Shown: positions 11,238 through 24,400 of the stretch, piece after piece
Layout: each line of letters begins with the position of its first letter
Position numbering within the stretch: the stretch's first letter is position 1
Assembly (NCBI GenBank): GCA_019137255.1
Contig: WPDH01000187.1
Coordinates: 124,001-188,000 of the forward strand
From: Corinectria fuckeliana
Taxonomy: Eukaryota > Ascomycota > Sordariomycetes > Hypocreales > Nectriaceae
Reading direction: 5' to 3'
DNA length: 64,000 bases
Notes under the pieces: generated by a model
Told to the model about the DNA's origin: nothing
What the model saw: only the letters and a program-made list of their open reading frames with translations
Database searches by the model: none
Translations under genes and position numbers: made by a program

Positions 11238-13077
11238 TCTTCCATGCGTTTTAGATTTTAGAGGCGCTCTCCCGCTCTTCGGCCGAGGGGGAGAGTTTGA
11301 TAGTTTGATGATATCATGATGAGACAGACTGGGCCTGGCGCGCTCTGGGCAAATGCCACTTTCCGTCTGCCTGCCTCTCCCCCTGCACCGTGGCCAGCGC
11401 CTCGAATGTATCCTGCTCGCGCTCCGGCCTGCTCTGCGCAAGGCACGATTCAGCGGGTTCTCGACAATCTTTCTTTAGTTAGGGGGCAGAGCGACTGGGG
11501 GTGTGGGGGGGGGGGATGCACAGGCAACGTGGGGAGACGGAAGCTTCAGCAGTTCAGACCTTGGGGGCCGGAGCGCGTCTGCGAGAGGCAAGAATCAGCG
11601 GGCGAGTGGCCTGTGCCTCAACGGAGTGGCAGCACTTTTCTTAGGGAAAGAGGGGACCTACCTCCGGGGGCAGGCCTGTGTTGCCCTGTGATGCCCTGTG
11701 TCTCGGTTGCCCGTACCTCGCAAGCGCCTGACATGGCTTGACAGCACCGGCACCCAGGAATCGGTACCAGGTGAAAGCCAGGGCAGGAAGGAAATGACAC
11801 AGTGCAGAACGGGGGTTGCAGGGGTGGCCCGAGCAGTGGAGACTTCTCATCACAGTGTTTTATGTACAGTGCGGAGACTGTACACACAGTCTTGGCGGCT
11901 TCGGCGGGCGCTGGACGCGCGCTGCTTGGGATCGTGAGAGGACGGACGCTGACTGGGACATCGACGAACCAGGGTGTCGGAGTTCGCTACTGCGTACTTA
12001 TTGGGGAAAAAAAAAGGCAAAACAGCCTGTTGGTTGCTAGCGTCTCCAGGTTCGCCAGCAACTGGGGACTCGAACTGGGCGGAAGCCTATCAGATGGCTT
12101 CACGGCGCACTTTCTGACCCTCCACCCACGCCTTCGGACTTGGCTTGGATTGTCGCCTGCTCTAGCGTCGCTAGTGCGTCGCTTCCAGCGATCCATCGAC
12201 GCATCTCCCGGGGCCGGGGCACGCGACGGAGGGGGGGGGAGGGGGGTCAACCAGGGAAACCGGTGCCCGTCGTCCACTGGCATCATGCCCATCCGCCGCC
12301 CATGTACCAGCTGCCAGGCCACTCTCCATCTGGCTCCGGCCCCACGCTAGCTGGCGTCGGTGGTTGCAGAGCGGGTGAGCCGGGGTGTGTCGGTGATACC
12401 ACCCAGCAGCTGCGACCTCCGCACCGCACGACGCAATCACGGCGCGAGGCACGACGTCGCACGCGGACGAGCAAGTTTGCAAAACCCCGCGGCTTTTCTG
12501 CATCGAAGGATCGATAGGATACGTCCAAGGAGCGAAAATCTATTTTACTTCGTACTCTGCAGAAGAAATGATATCCTCCGGATTGGGGGAGGGGGGGCAA
12601 AGAGATGACCTTCCTGCAGCAGCGTATGCACTCTTCCTTTTGTGCCCTACCGTTAAGTCATCCCTTGCCTCTTTTTTTTGCTTTTTTTTTCCCTCTTCTC
12701 CACAGAAAACGAAGCAACTGCCCGCTGACGGAAGACGAAGCTGAAGCTGGTTGGTGGACGGGGAACGAAAGCCAGTGGCTGACGCGTTGGCTGAGAAGAT
12801 GTACGCTTGAAGACTGCGGGAGAGAGGTTCAATCCTCGACCACAACTGACGCCCAAGAATTCCGTCTTCTCTACGGAGTACATAGTACTAATCACCTCCC
12901 TCGCACTCGCTTGATGTCTCTTCCCGCAAACGAACGTGCACTAGCATACGTAATTGGTATCTCCTCCTTGTCTCCCGTCTCCCCGTCCCGTCGCCCACAT
13001 CCTGAGCCGCGCCCCCATTCCCTGGTCGGCCTCTCTCCCCGGGTGGGAATGGTTGGTCCTGGAGCGGCTCCGACTGC

Positions 13078-13153
13078 GGACTAGCGTAGCGCTAGTGACC
13101 CAAGCTGCAGGACCCGGCGAGCGGGATCCTCGAGGCTAGCGCTGCGCTAGTCC
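13078..13153. repeat. 18-bp inverted repeat with 40-nt spacer
   Basis: The left arm 13078-13095 (GGACTAGCGTAGCGCTAG) matches the reverse complement of the right arm 13136-13153 at 17 of 18 positions; the one difference would be a G-U pair in RNA. Each arm also contains partial internal symmetry (CTAGCG/CGCTAG). The GC-rich arms could form a stable stem. Confidence 0.75.
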
Positions 13154-13997
13154 ATTTCCGTCGCCCACTTATGTCTCCTCTTCTCTCACCTTTTGCTCCC
13201 ATCGCCTCCCGTACCGTGTTTCATGGCCGAATTCTGGCACGGTCGAACTGGACCGGTTCTAGACAGTGCGCCTCCGGAGAAACACCAGCAGAACATGGCG
13301 CCAGATCTGGCATGATGATGTTCCGACGCGTGAAGCGCTGTGCTACCAGCTAGTGCGAATACTATTACCACGGGAATGTGTCTTCTCGCTCTCGCTTTCT
13401 CTTCAGACGACCTCTGACTCGCCGCCCGAGCTGGTAACTGTACACACCACAAACTAAGGTGCTGATATCATCAGGCATGCCTGCTGCTATTGCCGCTCCT
13501 GCAATGCGCATGCACAAGATGCACGAATGAGTCCAGGGTGGGCATGCCGGGTCCTGATTGTTCACCACGCATTGTTCAGGTCCAGCCACGCACCCCAAAC
13601 CGCAAGCTGTCCAATATGCCCGCTGAGTTCCCCCCCCCCCCCGGCCCTTTTGCCCTGTTTCCGGATTGATCAGTTTGCGGCCCGGAGAGGGAAGCCAAAA
13701 CGGTAGCAAAACAGCAAGCAGCAGGCCAGCGAGCAAGGAAAAACCGCCAGATCGGATGGGCCGATGCAGGGATTTTTCGCCCTTGCTCCCAAGTGATCTA
13801 TATCCGGACGCGTGCTGGGCAAAAGCCGTACATGCGAGTTGGAAGGGCTCTCTCGTCCAGTCCCATGCCGCCAGGTCCTCAACCTCGATGCATCGGATGC
13901 ACGTCCTTCCTTATTTCGACACGTAACTTGGCCGTCGGTCCGTATTGGGCGACGGACATGGTCGCGCGGGCCAGCCATTCGAAACGCCCTCTTACCA

Positions 13998-14011
13998 ACC
14001 TACCGGTAGGT
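13998..14011. repeat. 14-bp perfect palindrome
   Basis: ACCTACCGGTAGGT is a perfect palindrome built from the ACCTACC/GGTAGGT word that recurs in other spacers of this window. Confidence 0.6.
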
Positions 14012-17000
14012 AGGCAGCCAAAGCAACGTGGATGCGAAGTGTTGTTGAATAGCAATAGCTAGCTTCTAACGTCGACAGTACTGTGCGGTTTGTTTCCCCA
14101 AGCACACTGTGCTGGAGATTCGGGGGTTTGCGCAAGCGAGCAACGGGCACTGTGCGGCCCATCTCGTCATCCTGAGCTACTAGATTTACATAGGAAGGAC
14201 CCGCGACGTTATCAGTCGGCAGTCTCATCTCTTCCCACCAACGGGGGGGGATGGGATGTGGGCAACTGGGGGTCCCGTCTTCATATCCTCATGCTCTGAT
14301 AAACAAGCCACTTCATCTCCAAGGGCCCTGACTGCTTCCCGGTCTCTCCGCTTTTCGAGGATAATCATGTTACGCGAAGGATGCCGCCGCCGCTTCAGCC
14401 TCAATCAAGCCTCTCGCAGGCAGGTAGGCAAGGGGAGACGGGTTAATAGTGGCTCGTTTCACATCTTTCCAGAGGCTCCTCCCTGGCCTCGTAAACTGGG
14501 CGGTCCGGCAATTACAAGACCCTGTTTTCCCGACATCGTTGGTGCTGAGTCGCGCACGTCGAGTTGATACGGGTCAGCGGGGTGGTGCGCCTTGGGTAGA
14601 GTTGCATCCAGTCTGGACAAGGAACCACGAAGGGATGGACACGCGGAGGCCACTACTGCATCTGGTCGCGAGCCTCATGTACGGAGTACCAGCAAAGACT
14701 CATCAGACAGATGGAACCAACTCGTGTCCGCCCGCATGAACACAGCGAGCCAGCAGGAGAGACCAACAAGCCAACAACATTACGGGCAGCGGGCCTGATG
14801 CTCAGACTTCTCTTCTCCCGCAGCCTATCCCACCGAGACCCGGTGCCCTGGATGCGGCATCTGCGCGGACCCCTCCCAGTCTCGGGCGCCTTCACTCGTC
14901 GAACTCGCAGCGTCGCAGCAGCAACCTCGCCGTGGCCCGCAACCTTGTGGGCGCTGCGGCTGCGGTTGGGAATGAGGCACGCCACGGGAGTTGTGCGTGT
15001 ACACAGTGTGCCCGCCGCCAGCCGAGCATCGCGTCGGACTCGTTCCAGGACACAAGAAAAAGGGAGCCTCCCTGGTGCAAAGTCTGGACCCGTGTGGCTG
15101 CGTGGCGTGTCTCGAATCTCGCCAGCTGTTCCGATTGACGGGGTGCCACTTCACTTACAAGTTGCCGATAAACTAGACTGAATTACTTGATGGCGGTCTT
15201 CTTCCTTAATCCAGATGCGCCTGCAGATGGGGTTGCCTCTGCTCGCCAACAGCAGCAACACAGCACAGCACAGCAACGAGTAACGCAGGAGGGTACGTAA
15301 CCGGCAAGCAGTAGCCGTATGATGATGTATCAATACGCAACGTACAAAGTCCGCAGACGACAACGCAGCGTAGACTACGGAGTGGCAAGGACGGACACTG
15401 TAATTAGTCCAAAGGTTTGAGGCTGGACCGTTTCTAGTCCGGCCCAACTGATAAATGACCCATCACCAATCTATCAGTCTTGGCCCATCCCCAATCCCCC
15501 ATCCCCCATTCCCCAGCATCTGCATGGCCTCCCTCCTCACATTCCACCTCAATGCGCCACCTCCTAGGCAGGCTTCTCCGCCTCTTTGACAGGCCGGGTG
15601 CAGCCGCCCCGAGTCCGGAGTTCCTGAAGAGGCATTCCAGCATTCCCCCCGTTCCCCGCAAGCCGGCAAGTTTCCCCCTACCAACGCCATCGCACCGCCG
15701 TCGTTCTCCCAAGCCCCGAGGCCCGGCGGACACCGTCGAGGAGATAACCTTGCGCACGCCTGCATGCCAGTTAGTTCGGTGTTTCCTGCTGTTCAGACAC
15801 TGACTTCCATGACCAACTCAAGGGCTCGCCTGTGTCGTGTTTGTCCCAGTCAGCAACACGTGAACCAACACGGCCAGGTGTGCACAACGACGAACACAGT
15901 CAGCCTAGTCAACTCGTACAGATGCACACGGTCGATCATCCATGTCTCTCAAGTCAAGTTCAGAAAGATGCTGATCCCTATCCCCCCCCACCCCCCCCCC
16001 CGCGGGAATACCAGCTTCGCAGCCTTGATCAACCATCAGACATGTCACAGTGTCTCCATCAACATGCGGCCTTCAAAATGCCACTTCCGCCCTCATTCGC
16101 CAGCTTTGGAAATCCGAGAGATGGGCTATCCCGGGACTCACATAAGACTCTGTCTGTCAACTGTCAGCGATCCAAAGCACGGTGGTGGGTGGCATGGTAA
16201 TACATAGTCCTTCCGCCCGGATGCTGCACACCCGTCCAACACGTCAAGGCCAGCAGCCCGGGTTTCAAGTACACGGCGGCGCTGTGTGCGCCAAGCGATA
16301 TTGCAATAGCGCAGCGACAGCATGCCGCCATCCCCCTCTTCCTCGGCGCAATCCTGGCCATTGACTGGATCGCGAGGGCGGCGTTGAACGAATAATGGTG
16401 ACTTCTCGGGCGCCGCCGCCGCCGCCGCAGCCCGTGTTTCCGTCCCCCCTTCTCAATTCGAAAAGGCCGGAATTCTGTCTCACTTGGCTCGTCGGAACTT
16501 GTCACCTGGCCCGCACCCAGACGGCTGCGGGTGACTCAAAAGCGAATCTCGGTCTGAGAATCCCGGCTTTGCGGGCAGAGAGATGCGGTGAGATGACAGT
16601 GGGCAGTGGCTACATAGTATGTAATTGCCCATCAGCCGTACGCCCGCACACGTCGCCCGCCATATCATCGCCCCGGCCACTTCCACTCTTCCGGTTCAGA
16701 TCAAGATGCCTTGGCATTTCTGATGGGCACCTCAAGCCCAGCACGGATCGCCCCTGGGCTGCAGTAAACCCGCAGAATTACGAATACTCCGCATACATGG
16801 AGAAGTGTACGAAGTGCGTACGTGGGTAAGTATGGGCGGGGGACTCAACTCAACTTGTTTGATATGCGTATACGACATGGGACATGGGACATGGGGGCAC
16901 CACGACATCAGCCCTCCGAAAGCCGCTGGCTGGTGCTGTGGCGTTGGCGAGGCGTCGTCGTACAGAACTACACCACCAGATAGCTCACCAGGCGGCCGAT

Positions 17001-18909
17001 GGACGGCTTTGCACGCACCATTCTCGCCTACCCACCCACGGCGGCGTCTGATGCACCCTTCACCCGTCACCTGTCACGGCAGGACTACCGAAGCTTCCAA
17101 GCGGAACCCTCCATTCCTACGCGTCTCTTCTACCTTTTTGCTCTGCTAGATTCATTAGTCCGGCGTCGGCCACGTTGGTCCGGCAGTCGTGGTTTCTCGT
17201 CATGTTCGACAGATGCTGCCAAGTCTCGTTGTGACTGCACACTCCGTAACGGTACTCTGGCCTTGTGCCCTCTCCCCACGTACGAATGAATAACAAGTCC
17301 ATCGCCGTCATCCGTTCATTCTCCGTGTTCTCACAGCATTTTGCTCACACGTCTTGCTGCGAGGAGTCGAGGCGTGCAGAAGAAGCCAAGGGTCCACAGA
17401 AGATCAGCAAACATGCAGCATGCACAACTGCAGCCAGTCATCCGCGTCCGTTTCTGCCTTGGACGGGGTCTCGGCCTCTTGTGCGTCCCCCTAAGCACAT
17501 GCACAGCACAGTCCCTTGTCTCACAAACTGCATGCGTCTCTCTGTGTTACTCGTCATATTGGATTCTGGCAAAGTTGTGACATTTCTGTCAGCTTTCTTG
17601 CTTGTTCCCCCCGAGCCAACGCCAAGCAGACAGACAGATGCCTCGATCAAGAGCACATCTACGAAGCAGTGCGTCAAACAGGTTCGTTGTTTTCACTGTC
17701 AGCTCCGGCCTCGTCGCGTCCGTCACAAATCGTTGCAGGGCCGTAGATCCTGCCCGGGGGACCCGCCCGGGTGGGGACACCCCTCCACCTCCGATGGGCT
17801 CCGCGTCGGCCATCCCAGCACGTCAACCTCCGCGGGCCTCCGGGGTGGTCTCGGCGGTGCGGACATTACTGCTGCTACAGCCCGTCGCAGATAGATTAAC
17901 CAAGGGAGCGAGAGAGAACGAAAAAATGGCTCTAGACTGTTCCGCTGCAGCATATCCCCACGTGGACATAGCGTGTTTGCCCCCTCCCTTCTTCCCGGGT
18001 GAGGCCATATGCATGTCTCAGAAAGGTCCTGCCCCCCTCTCACTGCAGTGGCGTTGCGCTACTCGATATTCCAATCTTGCTCTGTACGATGCCGCAGCGC
18101 AGCCATGTACATAGGTAGGCGATGGCGGATGGGTCCAGCGGCCGCCCAGGGAGTTGACTCCATTTACACAAACTTCCATGCTCGGGCGGCGCGCTTCCGT
18201 GATACTCGGCCAGGGAGTCGCGCGGGGGAGCACCACGCGCCGGCCGACTTTTGAGGGGATCCAGACTCGCTCGGGCGGAGGCACAACATAGTACATTCAA
18301 GTCGCAGTTTCAGTCCCACGACTGGTGTAATGTCCCGGTTGACAGCTTCTGCTGTCTCATGCTTGACCCGCAGCTCAGCTCCGGCTTCCCTGAGGACCCA
18401 GTCTCGACATTTGGGAGAGATTGCGGGAGATACTGGACCCGGAATCTGGGATGCGACCTGCTCAGTCCTTGTTAGTTACTCGTCAATTGGGCTTCATCCA
18501 CGCGGTGTGATGGTGTTGATCCATCAGGTCGTGCAACGCAATCGAAGAAAGTCGTCCAGTGACGGAGGAACACAACTAACAAGCACCGAAGGAGGTAGCA
18601 TGGTTTTTTGGGGGGGTCTTTTTACAAGGAGAGTAGCATTGCAAACTTAATTATACATTATCCAACGTGGTTAACCAGACGAAGTATTCTGTACTCAGAA
18701 CCAGCGGGTATTCTGCTCCCGTCGAAACGAGGGTTTCCCAACTCCAACTGAAGATCGCGTAAAACAAATACTAGAACATTCACATCGACGTTCCAACGAA
18801 CGGGCCACTACCTCCGTCGTCCCAGATACCTCCACCGACATCCCCTCTCAAGTTTGTGTTAGACAACTTAGTCAACCTCATCGGTGTTAGTGAGCAACTT
18901 CCATCCCGT

Positions 18910-19975
18910 TTAAGCCGTGACAACTCCCTCCTGTCCTGGGGCATTCGTCGTCGCCGGCACGCTCGTGCCGGTCGCGGTCGTCGTGTCCGCGCCAGGCGTC
19001 TTCTCGGGGAACACGCCCTGATGACTGGCAACGCGGCCGTACTGGGTGAACTGCAGGTTCAGCAGCCCGTAGTCCCACCGGCGCGAGAAGAAGAGGAACG
19101 CACAGCCCAGGCCGGGCAGCATGAGGACGTCGAGGATGCCGAAGAAGACGAGGCTCTTGGTCACGCTGATGACGTTGCCGCCGTCCGACACGGCGAAGGC
19201 GATGGGGTACAGGAGCCACAGGACGTTGAGGCAGCCCGCCAGCAGGACGTAGTCGCCGCGCAGGTTCAAGCGCGTCGCCGACGACAGGCCCACCCAGAGT
19301 GTTTGCGTCACCAGGACCAGCCAGGCCACGGTGCCGAAGGCGTAGAAGCCCCATTTGTACGACGTAGACGTGACGGCGGAGAAGAGATAGGTGACGATCC
19401 TGGTCGCAAAGTGTTAGCCAGAGTCGCGTCACGTCACGTCACATCTCAGCCTCGTTGAATGTCCCCCTCCCTTGCCACAGCGTCACACGTACCAGGTCCA
19501 GGCAAGGCCAATGTTGAAGAGGATGGTCGCCCAGCTCACACCGCTGATCAGCCCAAGGGCAATGATGACAACGGGAAACGAGATGGCCCAGTTGATGTAC
19601 TTGGCATAGAAGATCTGGTACGACGAAGCGTCGCCGCGATTCAGCGACGTCGCAACAACAGCCCAGGCGAGGTCCGATGCCATGGAGAAGTAAGCGATGG
19701 AGCCCACGATCAGGCCGATGGTGAACAGGTAGTGGAAGATCTTCTCGCCGTGGCGTGGCCTCAGGCTGAGGATGTAGTAGACAAGCTAAGCGCCCCGTGT
19801 AAGTCACAGCGTAGATGATGCAGTTGGGATTTGGGGGGGGGTTTGTACGTACGAAGCAGAGGATGTAGATGGCCGTGACGACCCAGAGCCAGTTGGAGCC
19901 CCCGTTGGAGAGATGCGAGTCACCTGCCGGGTGGTTGACGTCGAGGGCACCGTCGCGGGTGTAGATGACTGCCAT
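18910..19975 (-). CDS. HSP30/YRO2-type opsin-related seven-helix membrane protein
   Basis: This is a 301-residue protein of the fungal opsin-related group (HSP30/YRO2/ORP), predicted to sit in the plasma membrane with seven helices. Exons are 19975-19853, 19785-19493 and 19399-18910; introns 19786-19852 and 19400-19492 both start GTACGT, and the phases agree. The second exon carries FYAKYINWAISFPVVIIALG, which aligns with helix C of bacteriorhodopsin; there the proton acceptor Asp is Asn and the donor Asp is Ala. Helix G reads VFFGILDVLMLPGLG, so the Schiff-base Lys position holds Leu. It therefore should not bind retinal or pump protons like a rhodopsin. The C-terminal tail is hydrophilic and Thr-rich (TTTATGTSV). 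The family is usually stress-induced; a TATA-like box lies about 155 bp upstream of the ATG. The molecular role of such proteins remains unclear. Confidence 0.92.
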
Positions 19976-20130
19976 GGTAGCGGGGAAGAGGATATAACTT
20001 AAAACTTGCTATGGGACGGGCGACTGAGGTGGGTTTCAGGCTTCAAGCTGAGGAATAACCAGTCACTGAGGTTTGATAGAGCCTATCGCCAGACGTCAAG
20101 CCACGGACAGTTGAAAGGCGCCGGTTCCGT

Positions 20131-20138
20131 CTTATATA
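20131..20138 (-). promoter_or_regulatory. TATA-like box of the opsin-related gene
   Basis: TATATAAG on the minus strand lies about 155 bp upstream of the ATG at 19975. A clear TATA element fits a strongly inducible gene, as is common for HSP30-type genes. Assignment rests on position and match only. Confidence 0.45.
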
Positions 20139-20775
20139 TCTAGACGCAATTGCCTATACCCTCGTCACCGACATCAACGGCCATGCGACACCATCATTCC
20201 ACGCCCGTCCGCTCCTCTAGCTTCCGGTGAATGCATTAGCTCTAGACGACCGTAGGTGCTGATTGGGCAACCGAGCCTAGGCGCTTGGGTAACGGGATAC
20301 GGCGACATCTCATGACAGTTGTGCGGGATCCCGTCGATGCTCTTTGGTTGTTGGACGATTCGTGCGTCGATGACGTGAAAGCAACCGCAACGATGCGCGA
20401 GTACCGGTACGTACACGAGATGGGCACACCTTCGTCTGGATGCCTACAGCCTCATGGCATCAGCCGTTGTGATGAAGCTTGGTCTGAATCCCCAGGGCGG
20501 AAACATGCTATTCAGCAGAGTACCGTAACATGGCACTCAACACCAAGCGGCTAACACGGGACTTGGCGGCCCCCCCCCCCCTCAGCCCTGTCGGCAAATA
20601 CGAGAGGCCATGTCTCTGTCCAATGCCCGGCGCCTAAACTGACCCAGACCATCATGCCACCGACCGTCTCCTCCGCAAGATCCGAAGCCACGAGAGGGGC
20701 GTCACAAGGTTCCGCTAGGTGCGGCACTGGGGAAATCTTAAATCTGGGCGAGGGATGGTGAAGAAGATTAGAGTA

Positions 20776-20817
20776 ATGGGTGATGGGTGATGGGTGATGG
20801 GTGATGGGTGATGGGTG
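20776..20817 (+). repeat. Heptamer tandem repeat (ATGGGTG)6
   Basis: Six perfect head-to-tail copies of the heptamer ATGGGTG lie in the spacer upstream of the opsin-related gene. Copy number is expected to vary between strains. Confidence 0.9.
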
Positions 20818-21432
20818 ATGACGGTGGGAGGCGGACAAGGTCGTTTGTTGACGTCGGTGTGACTTCATCGTCGACGGGTTGACAAGTGATGGAGGAAGAC
20901 GTTTGGTTGTTGAGCTGGTGTAGGGTAACTCCACCGCAGCATATCACTTCAACCACGGAGCATCAATGCGCGCTCTCTTGTGAGGCGGTCTAGCAATCTC
21001 GGCAATGATTTGCAATCACCGGTTTCTCTGATACTATACTGTAATGTAGATACATACTATGTACATATGTACTACGCCGCAGTTACAACGTCGTTTGCTG
21101 ATCACCTACAAAAGAACTGACAAGTGACAACCAACTGCGTTAGCCGGAACCAAACCATGTCACCAGCTGCAACAATATGGCCTTACCCATGCGATCCCGG
21201 GAGAGATCCCTTGTCCAGCAGAAGCAATGTTCCACATCCGGCAACAATGTCACGAGAGACTGAAGCTCGTGTCGTGCTAATACTTACATTCCCCCACGAT
21301 GAGAATCGTTTGATACGAATACGCAAGGCAAAAACCAATCTGCAACCACTCATCCTGTTATTGTGTAGACCTAGAGGCAACCATTCCATAGCCCGCTTCC
21401 CTTGTATCAATACACAAAATCCCATTGCCTAC

Positions 21433-24400
21433 TCAGTAAGTGGCCTGCTGAATCTGCCAAGCTGCTGTTTTTGCGCGTTCTCGCACATCCAGGTCCCCAT
21501 CCTGGTGCTTCAGCGTTTCCATCTTGGTATGGAACCCCAATTTTCTCAGCTCCGTTGCCCTCTGTGCGCATGACTGGGCCTCGCCGTCGTCCTCTTGCCA
21601 GGTCAGGTTGATAATCAGGTGGCAGAGCGCCACTCGCACTTCCCGATCCTTGCTGCTAGCTTGCTGCGCCAGGAGCTTTAACAAGTCCGTCTGTGCAATC
21701 ACCAACTGGCGATGCCGGGGGATACTAGCTGCCAGATGGACCAGGATGTAAATGACAGCCATGATGATCTTGGCCTGCGGGTGGAGCACCCGTGTCTCTC
21801 GGCCGGCCACCGGAGCTCGGCGGGAGAAAGGGTGGAACACCTTGGCCCGAAGCTTTGATGACAGAATGTCAAACAGCCGATCCTGTCCGAGCTCGTTGAA
21901 TAGATAATCAATCATCTCAGTCGTCTCGCTTGTCGTTTCTGATGCCAACCCCGCGCCTGGTCTTCCGATCAAGTTCCGAATGAAGTCGAGGCCCTGCTCC
22001 TGGATCGCCACATCGTCGTTCCGTGCTCTCCGAACAGGATTCAATTCCGATTCCCGAACTGCAGCGAGCTTGTCCTCCACCTGGCGCAGCTTAGTCGGAT
22101 GCGAGGAGTCCAGTTCCCGCAAGAGGCCGTTCGACCCATACAGCCATTGATGTGGCAAATCAGATGGCTCCATTTCGACATCTTCATCCATATCTATTCC
22201 CGAGGCTTCCCTTTCCTGGGCCAAATTTAACGCCCAGTCTTCCGTGTCATCACAGATCAGCTGTACCAGGTATTCCGTTTCGAGCTCCTCCAGGCAAGCC
22301 TTCTTTAGCTCGGGACCTACCGCATCAACAAAATGCTTCAAGGCCCATAACGCATTGAGACGAAGCGCCGGATTGTCGGAATGAGCATGCTCGCAAAGGA
22401 CTTTCATAACACCGTTTTCGGTCAGAAGCTGTGGTAGTTAGTAAATATTGTAGCAAGCGTAGAATGGCCGTCTTCAACTCACCTCTCGGACTGGGCTGAC
22501 CTCGACCACCAGATTGATCATGGTCGCGGTGGCAGCAATTTGGACATTGATATCGGGATGCTTCATGAACCGGAAAATAGGCAGAGCCACACCATGGTCT
22601 ACCAAGGCTGTCCGCAGAGTGCTGACCGAACGCGATAACATCCTGACAACGTGACACCCGGCAACGATCACAGTTGCAGGGTTGGCACCATACCCTGCCG
22701 TGACGCTTCGTCTGGTAGTATCGTCGCTGGGTTTGTCGGCCCGCTCCTTGATCGTTTTCGGTTTCCTTGGGAATTCGGACAGGGATTCCACAACGTACGA
22801 CACAATTTCCTCACTCACGAACGCCTTCCTGTAGTCCTCCTTCCCTCCTGCGAGTGCCGCGATTGCCTTTAGCGTGGCCTCGCGCACCTTGAGCCGATGA
22901 AGGAGAAGACTGTTTTGACCATCTTCGCCGAGCTGCGTGAGAGGGGTGCTAGCTTCAACATCCATATCGGTATCCGGAAGTGGAGACCAGTACCGGGGTC
23001 GGGCTGCCTCCTGAACGGGGGTATATGCGTCTTTCAACAGTTTGCTTAGAACCTTGACGGCGTCGCAATCGTACGCTGCCTTTTGAAGATACTCGCTGTC
23101 CCCAATCATTCGAGCTAGGATTACCGGCGCTTGCTCGAGAATCATGCGCTTGGTGGTGTTTTCGAGCTCGCCCACGTCTGGGATGGCTCTGTCGTTCTTA
23201 GCTATCATGTCAACGAGCAATGGCACCACAAGAAGCCCGATGGTTGTTTCTCTCAAAGACTTGCTCCCCACACCGGCTTTGATCAACGCGGCAAGGACGG
23301 AAGAAGCGAGGAGCCGCTCGTACTCATTCGAGGACCTCACCAGGTACACGAGCCAGGGGATGAAGGGGCTTTCGACTTCTTCTAGATCACTGTCAAGATT
23401 CGAAGCAGCTGGCTGATGGCGTGGCGAGTCCCAGATCGCAGACGAGCTAAACTTGCTCAGAGATGATCGGCTTGAAGACTGGGAATCGGAAACTGCGCCA
23501 GAGGCATAGGGGGACGTGGACGCAGCTCTCGACACATTGATGGGTAGAATATATTCCATCGCAGTTAATGGTTGTTGTCGCGGGTTCCCCGACCCGGGAT
23601 ACTCTAGATCTTGCCTAGATTCCGGAGTCTCTCCAGCTGGCTCGAACTTGAGGGAAGGGAAGACAGCTAGGATGGAAGGAGAGTTGATGAGCCTATGAGT
23701 GCGGTATTTGGAATCACCGAGAACGGCCGTGATAGCCTCGAGGATTGGCCTAAGCTGTAGGCTCTTGGGTGCGGGTTCAGGAAAAGCTTGGAATAGCCCA
23801 TCGGTGCGTGCTGCCGTGTCAGCACCAGGGACTACATGGCCCTGGGCAACGGCAACACTGGCCAGCTGTGTGGATAGGGCATCTATAATCCCGGCTGTTG
23901 CTAAAGCATGCTGGTGTCGTTCCTCTCGACAAAGACGAGATATCAGGCCGGCTGCGAGCGCCACCTGGGACTGAAGGAGGTGGTTTGTGGAAGATATCGA
24001 GAGCATGGCACCGAACGATTCGAGGTATTGCGCCGAAAAGACGGCATCTGCTAGCGACTCGAGGTCAAGGGGCGACGATGCCAGGGCCAGGGCAGAGGAA
24101 TCTGCAATATCCGTCAATGCCCGGAGTGCCGCTACCACGAGTTGGGGAGCGTTTGCGAAGGGGGAGATGTTGGCTAGGAGCGCGGGTAGCGCCCTCGCTG
24201 CGTGGAGCGGGGCGAGGAAAGCAGGACCTCCTGTTTGGTGAGTTAGCTTAAGAAATGAAAGCGACGCCATCGGAGATGCAACGCAGCCAGGATGAAGCTA
24301 TACCATTTGCGAAACTGGCAACTAGTTGTAGTGCCTGTAGCCTCACGCTCTCGTCCTCTGACAACGGTCGTTGTGCCAGAGGCAGACTCGCATCCTTTCC

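Larger units (their letters stand above)
10139..18909. other. 8.8 kb stretch without a supportable coding gene
   Basis: This lies between the veA start and the 3' end of the opsin-like gene. Many short open frames exist on both strands, but none shows a known domain, credible splice signals or a protein-like composition. It contains the veA leader (about 10139-10370), a 21-bp tandem repeat (10809-10871), a palindrome (11221-11237), an 18-bp inverted repeat (13078-13153), a 14-bp palindrome (13998-14011), several 10-14 nt G or C runs, and copies of TACGGAGTA and TACATAGTA. Noncoding RNA or lineage-specific genes with introns cannot be excluded by eye. Confidence 0.6.
19976..21432. other. Spacer between the opsin-like gene promoter and the VID28-like gene 3' end
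   Basis: This holds the promoter of the opsin-like gene (a TATA-like site near 20131-20138), a heptamer tandem repeat (20776-20817), a C run near 20570 and TACTATGTA at 21055-21063. No gene is supported. Confidence 0.6.

Noticed and set aside
12060..12090. Minus-strand GTTCGAGTC B-box match
   Set aside because: T-stem pairing fails and no A box is placed correctly.
12780..12850. tRNA-like B box (GGTTCAATCC) near 12828
   Set aside because: The T-stem does not pair beyond two bases and no matching acceptor arm exists upstream.
18856..19458. Plus-strand 200-codon frame opposite the opsin-related gene
   Set aside because: The minus strand has a clear seven-helix protein with consistent introns; the plus-strand product is a charged low-complexity shadow.
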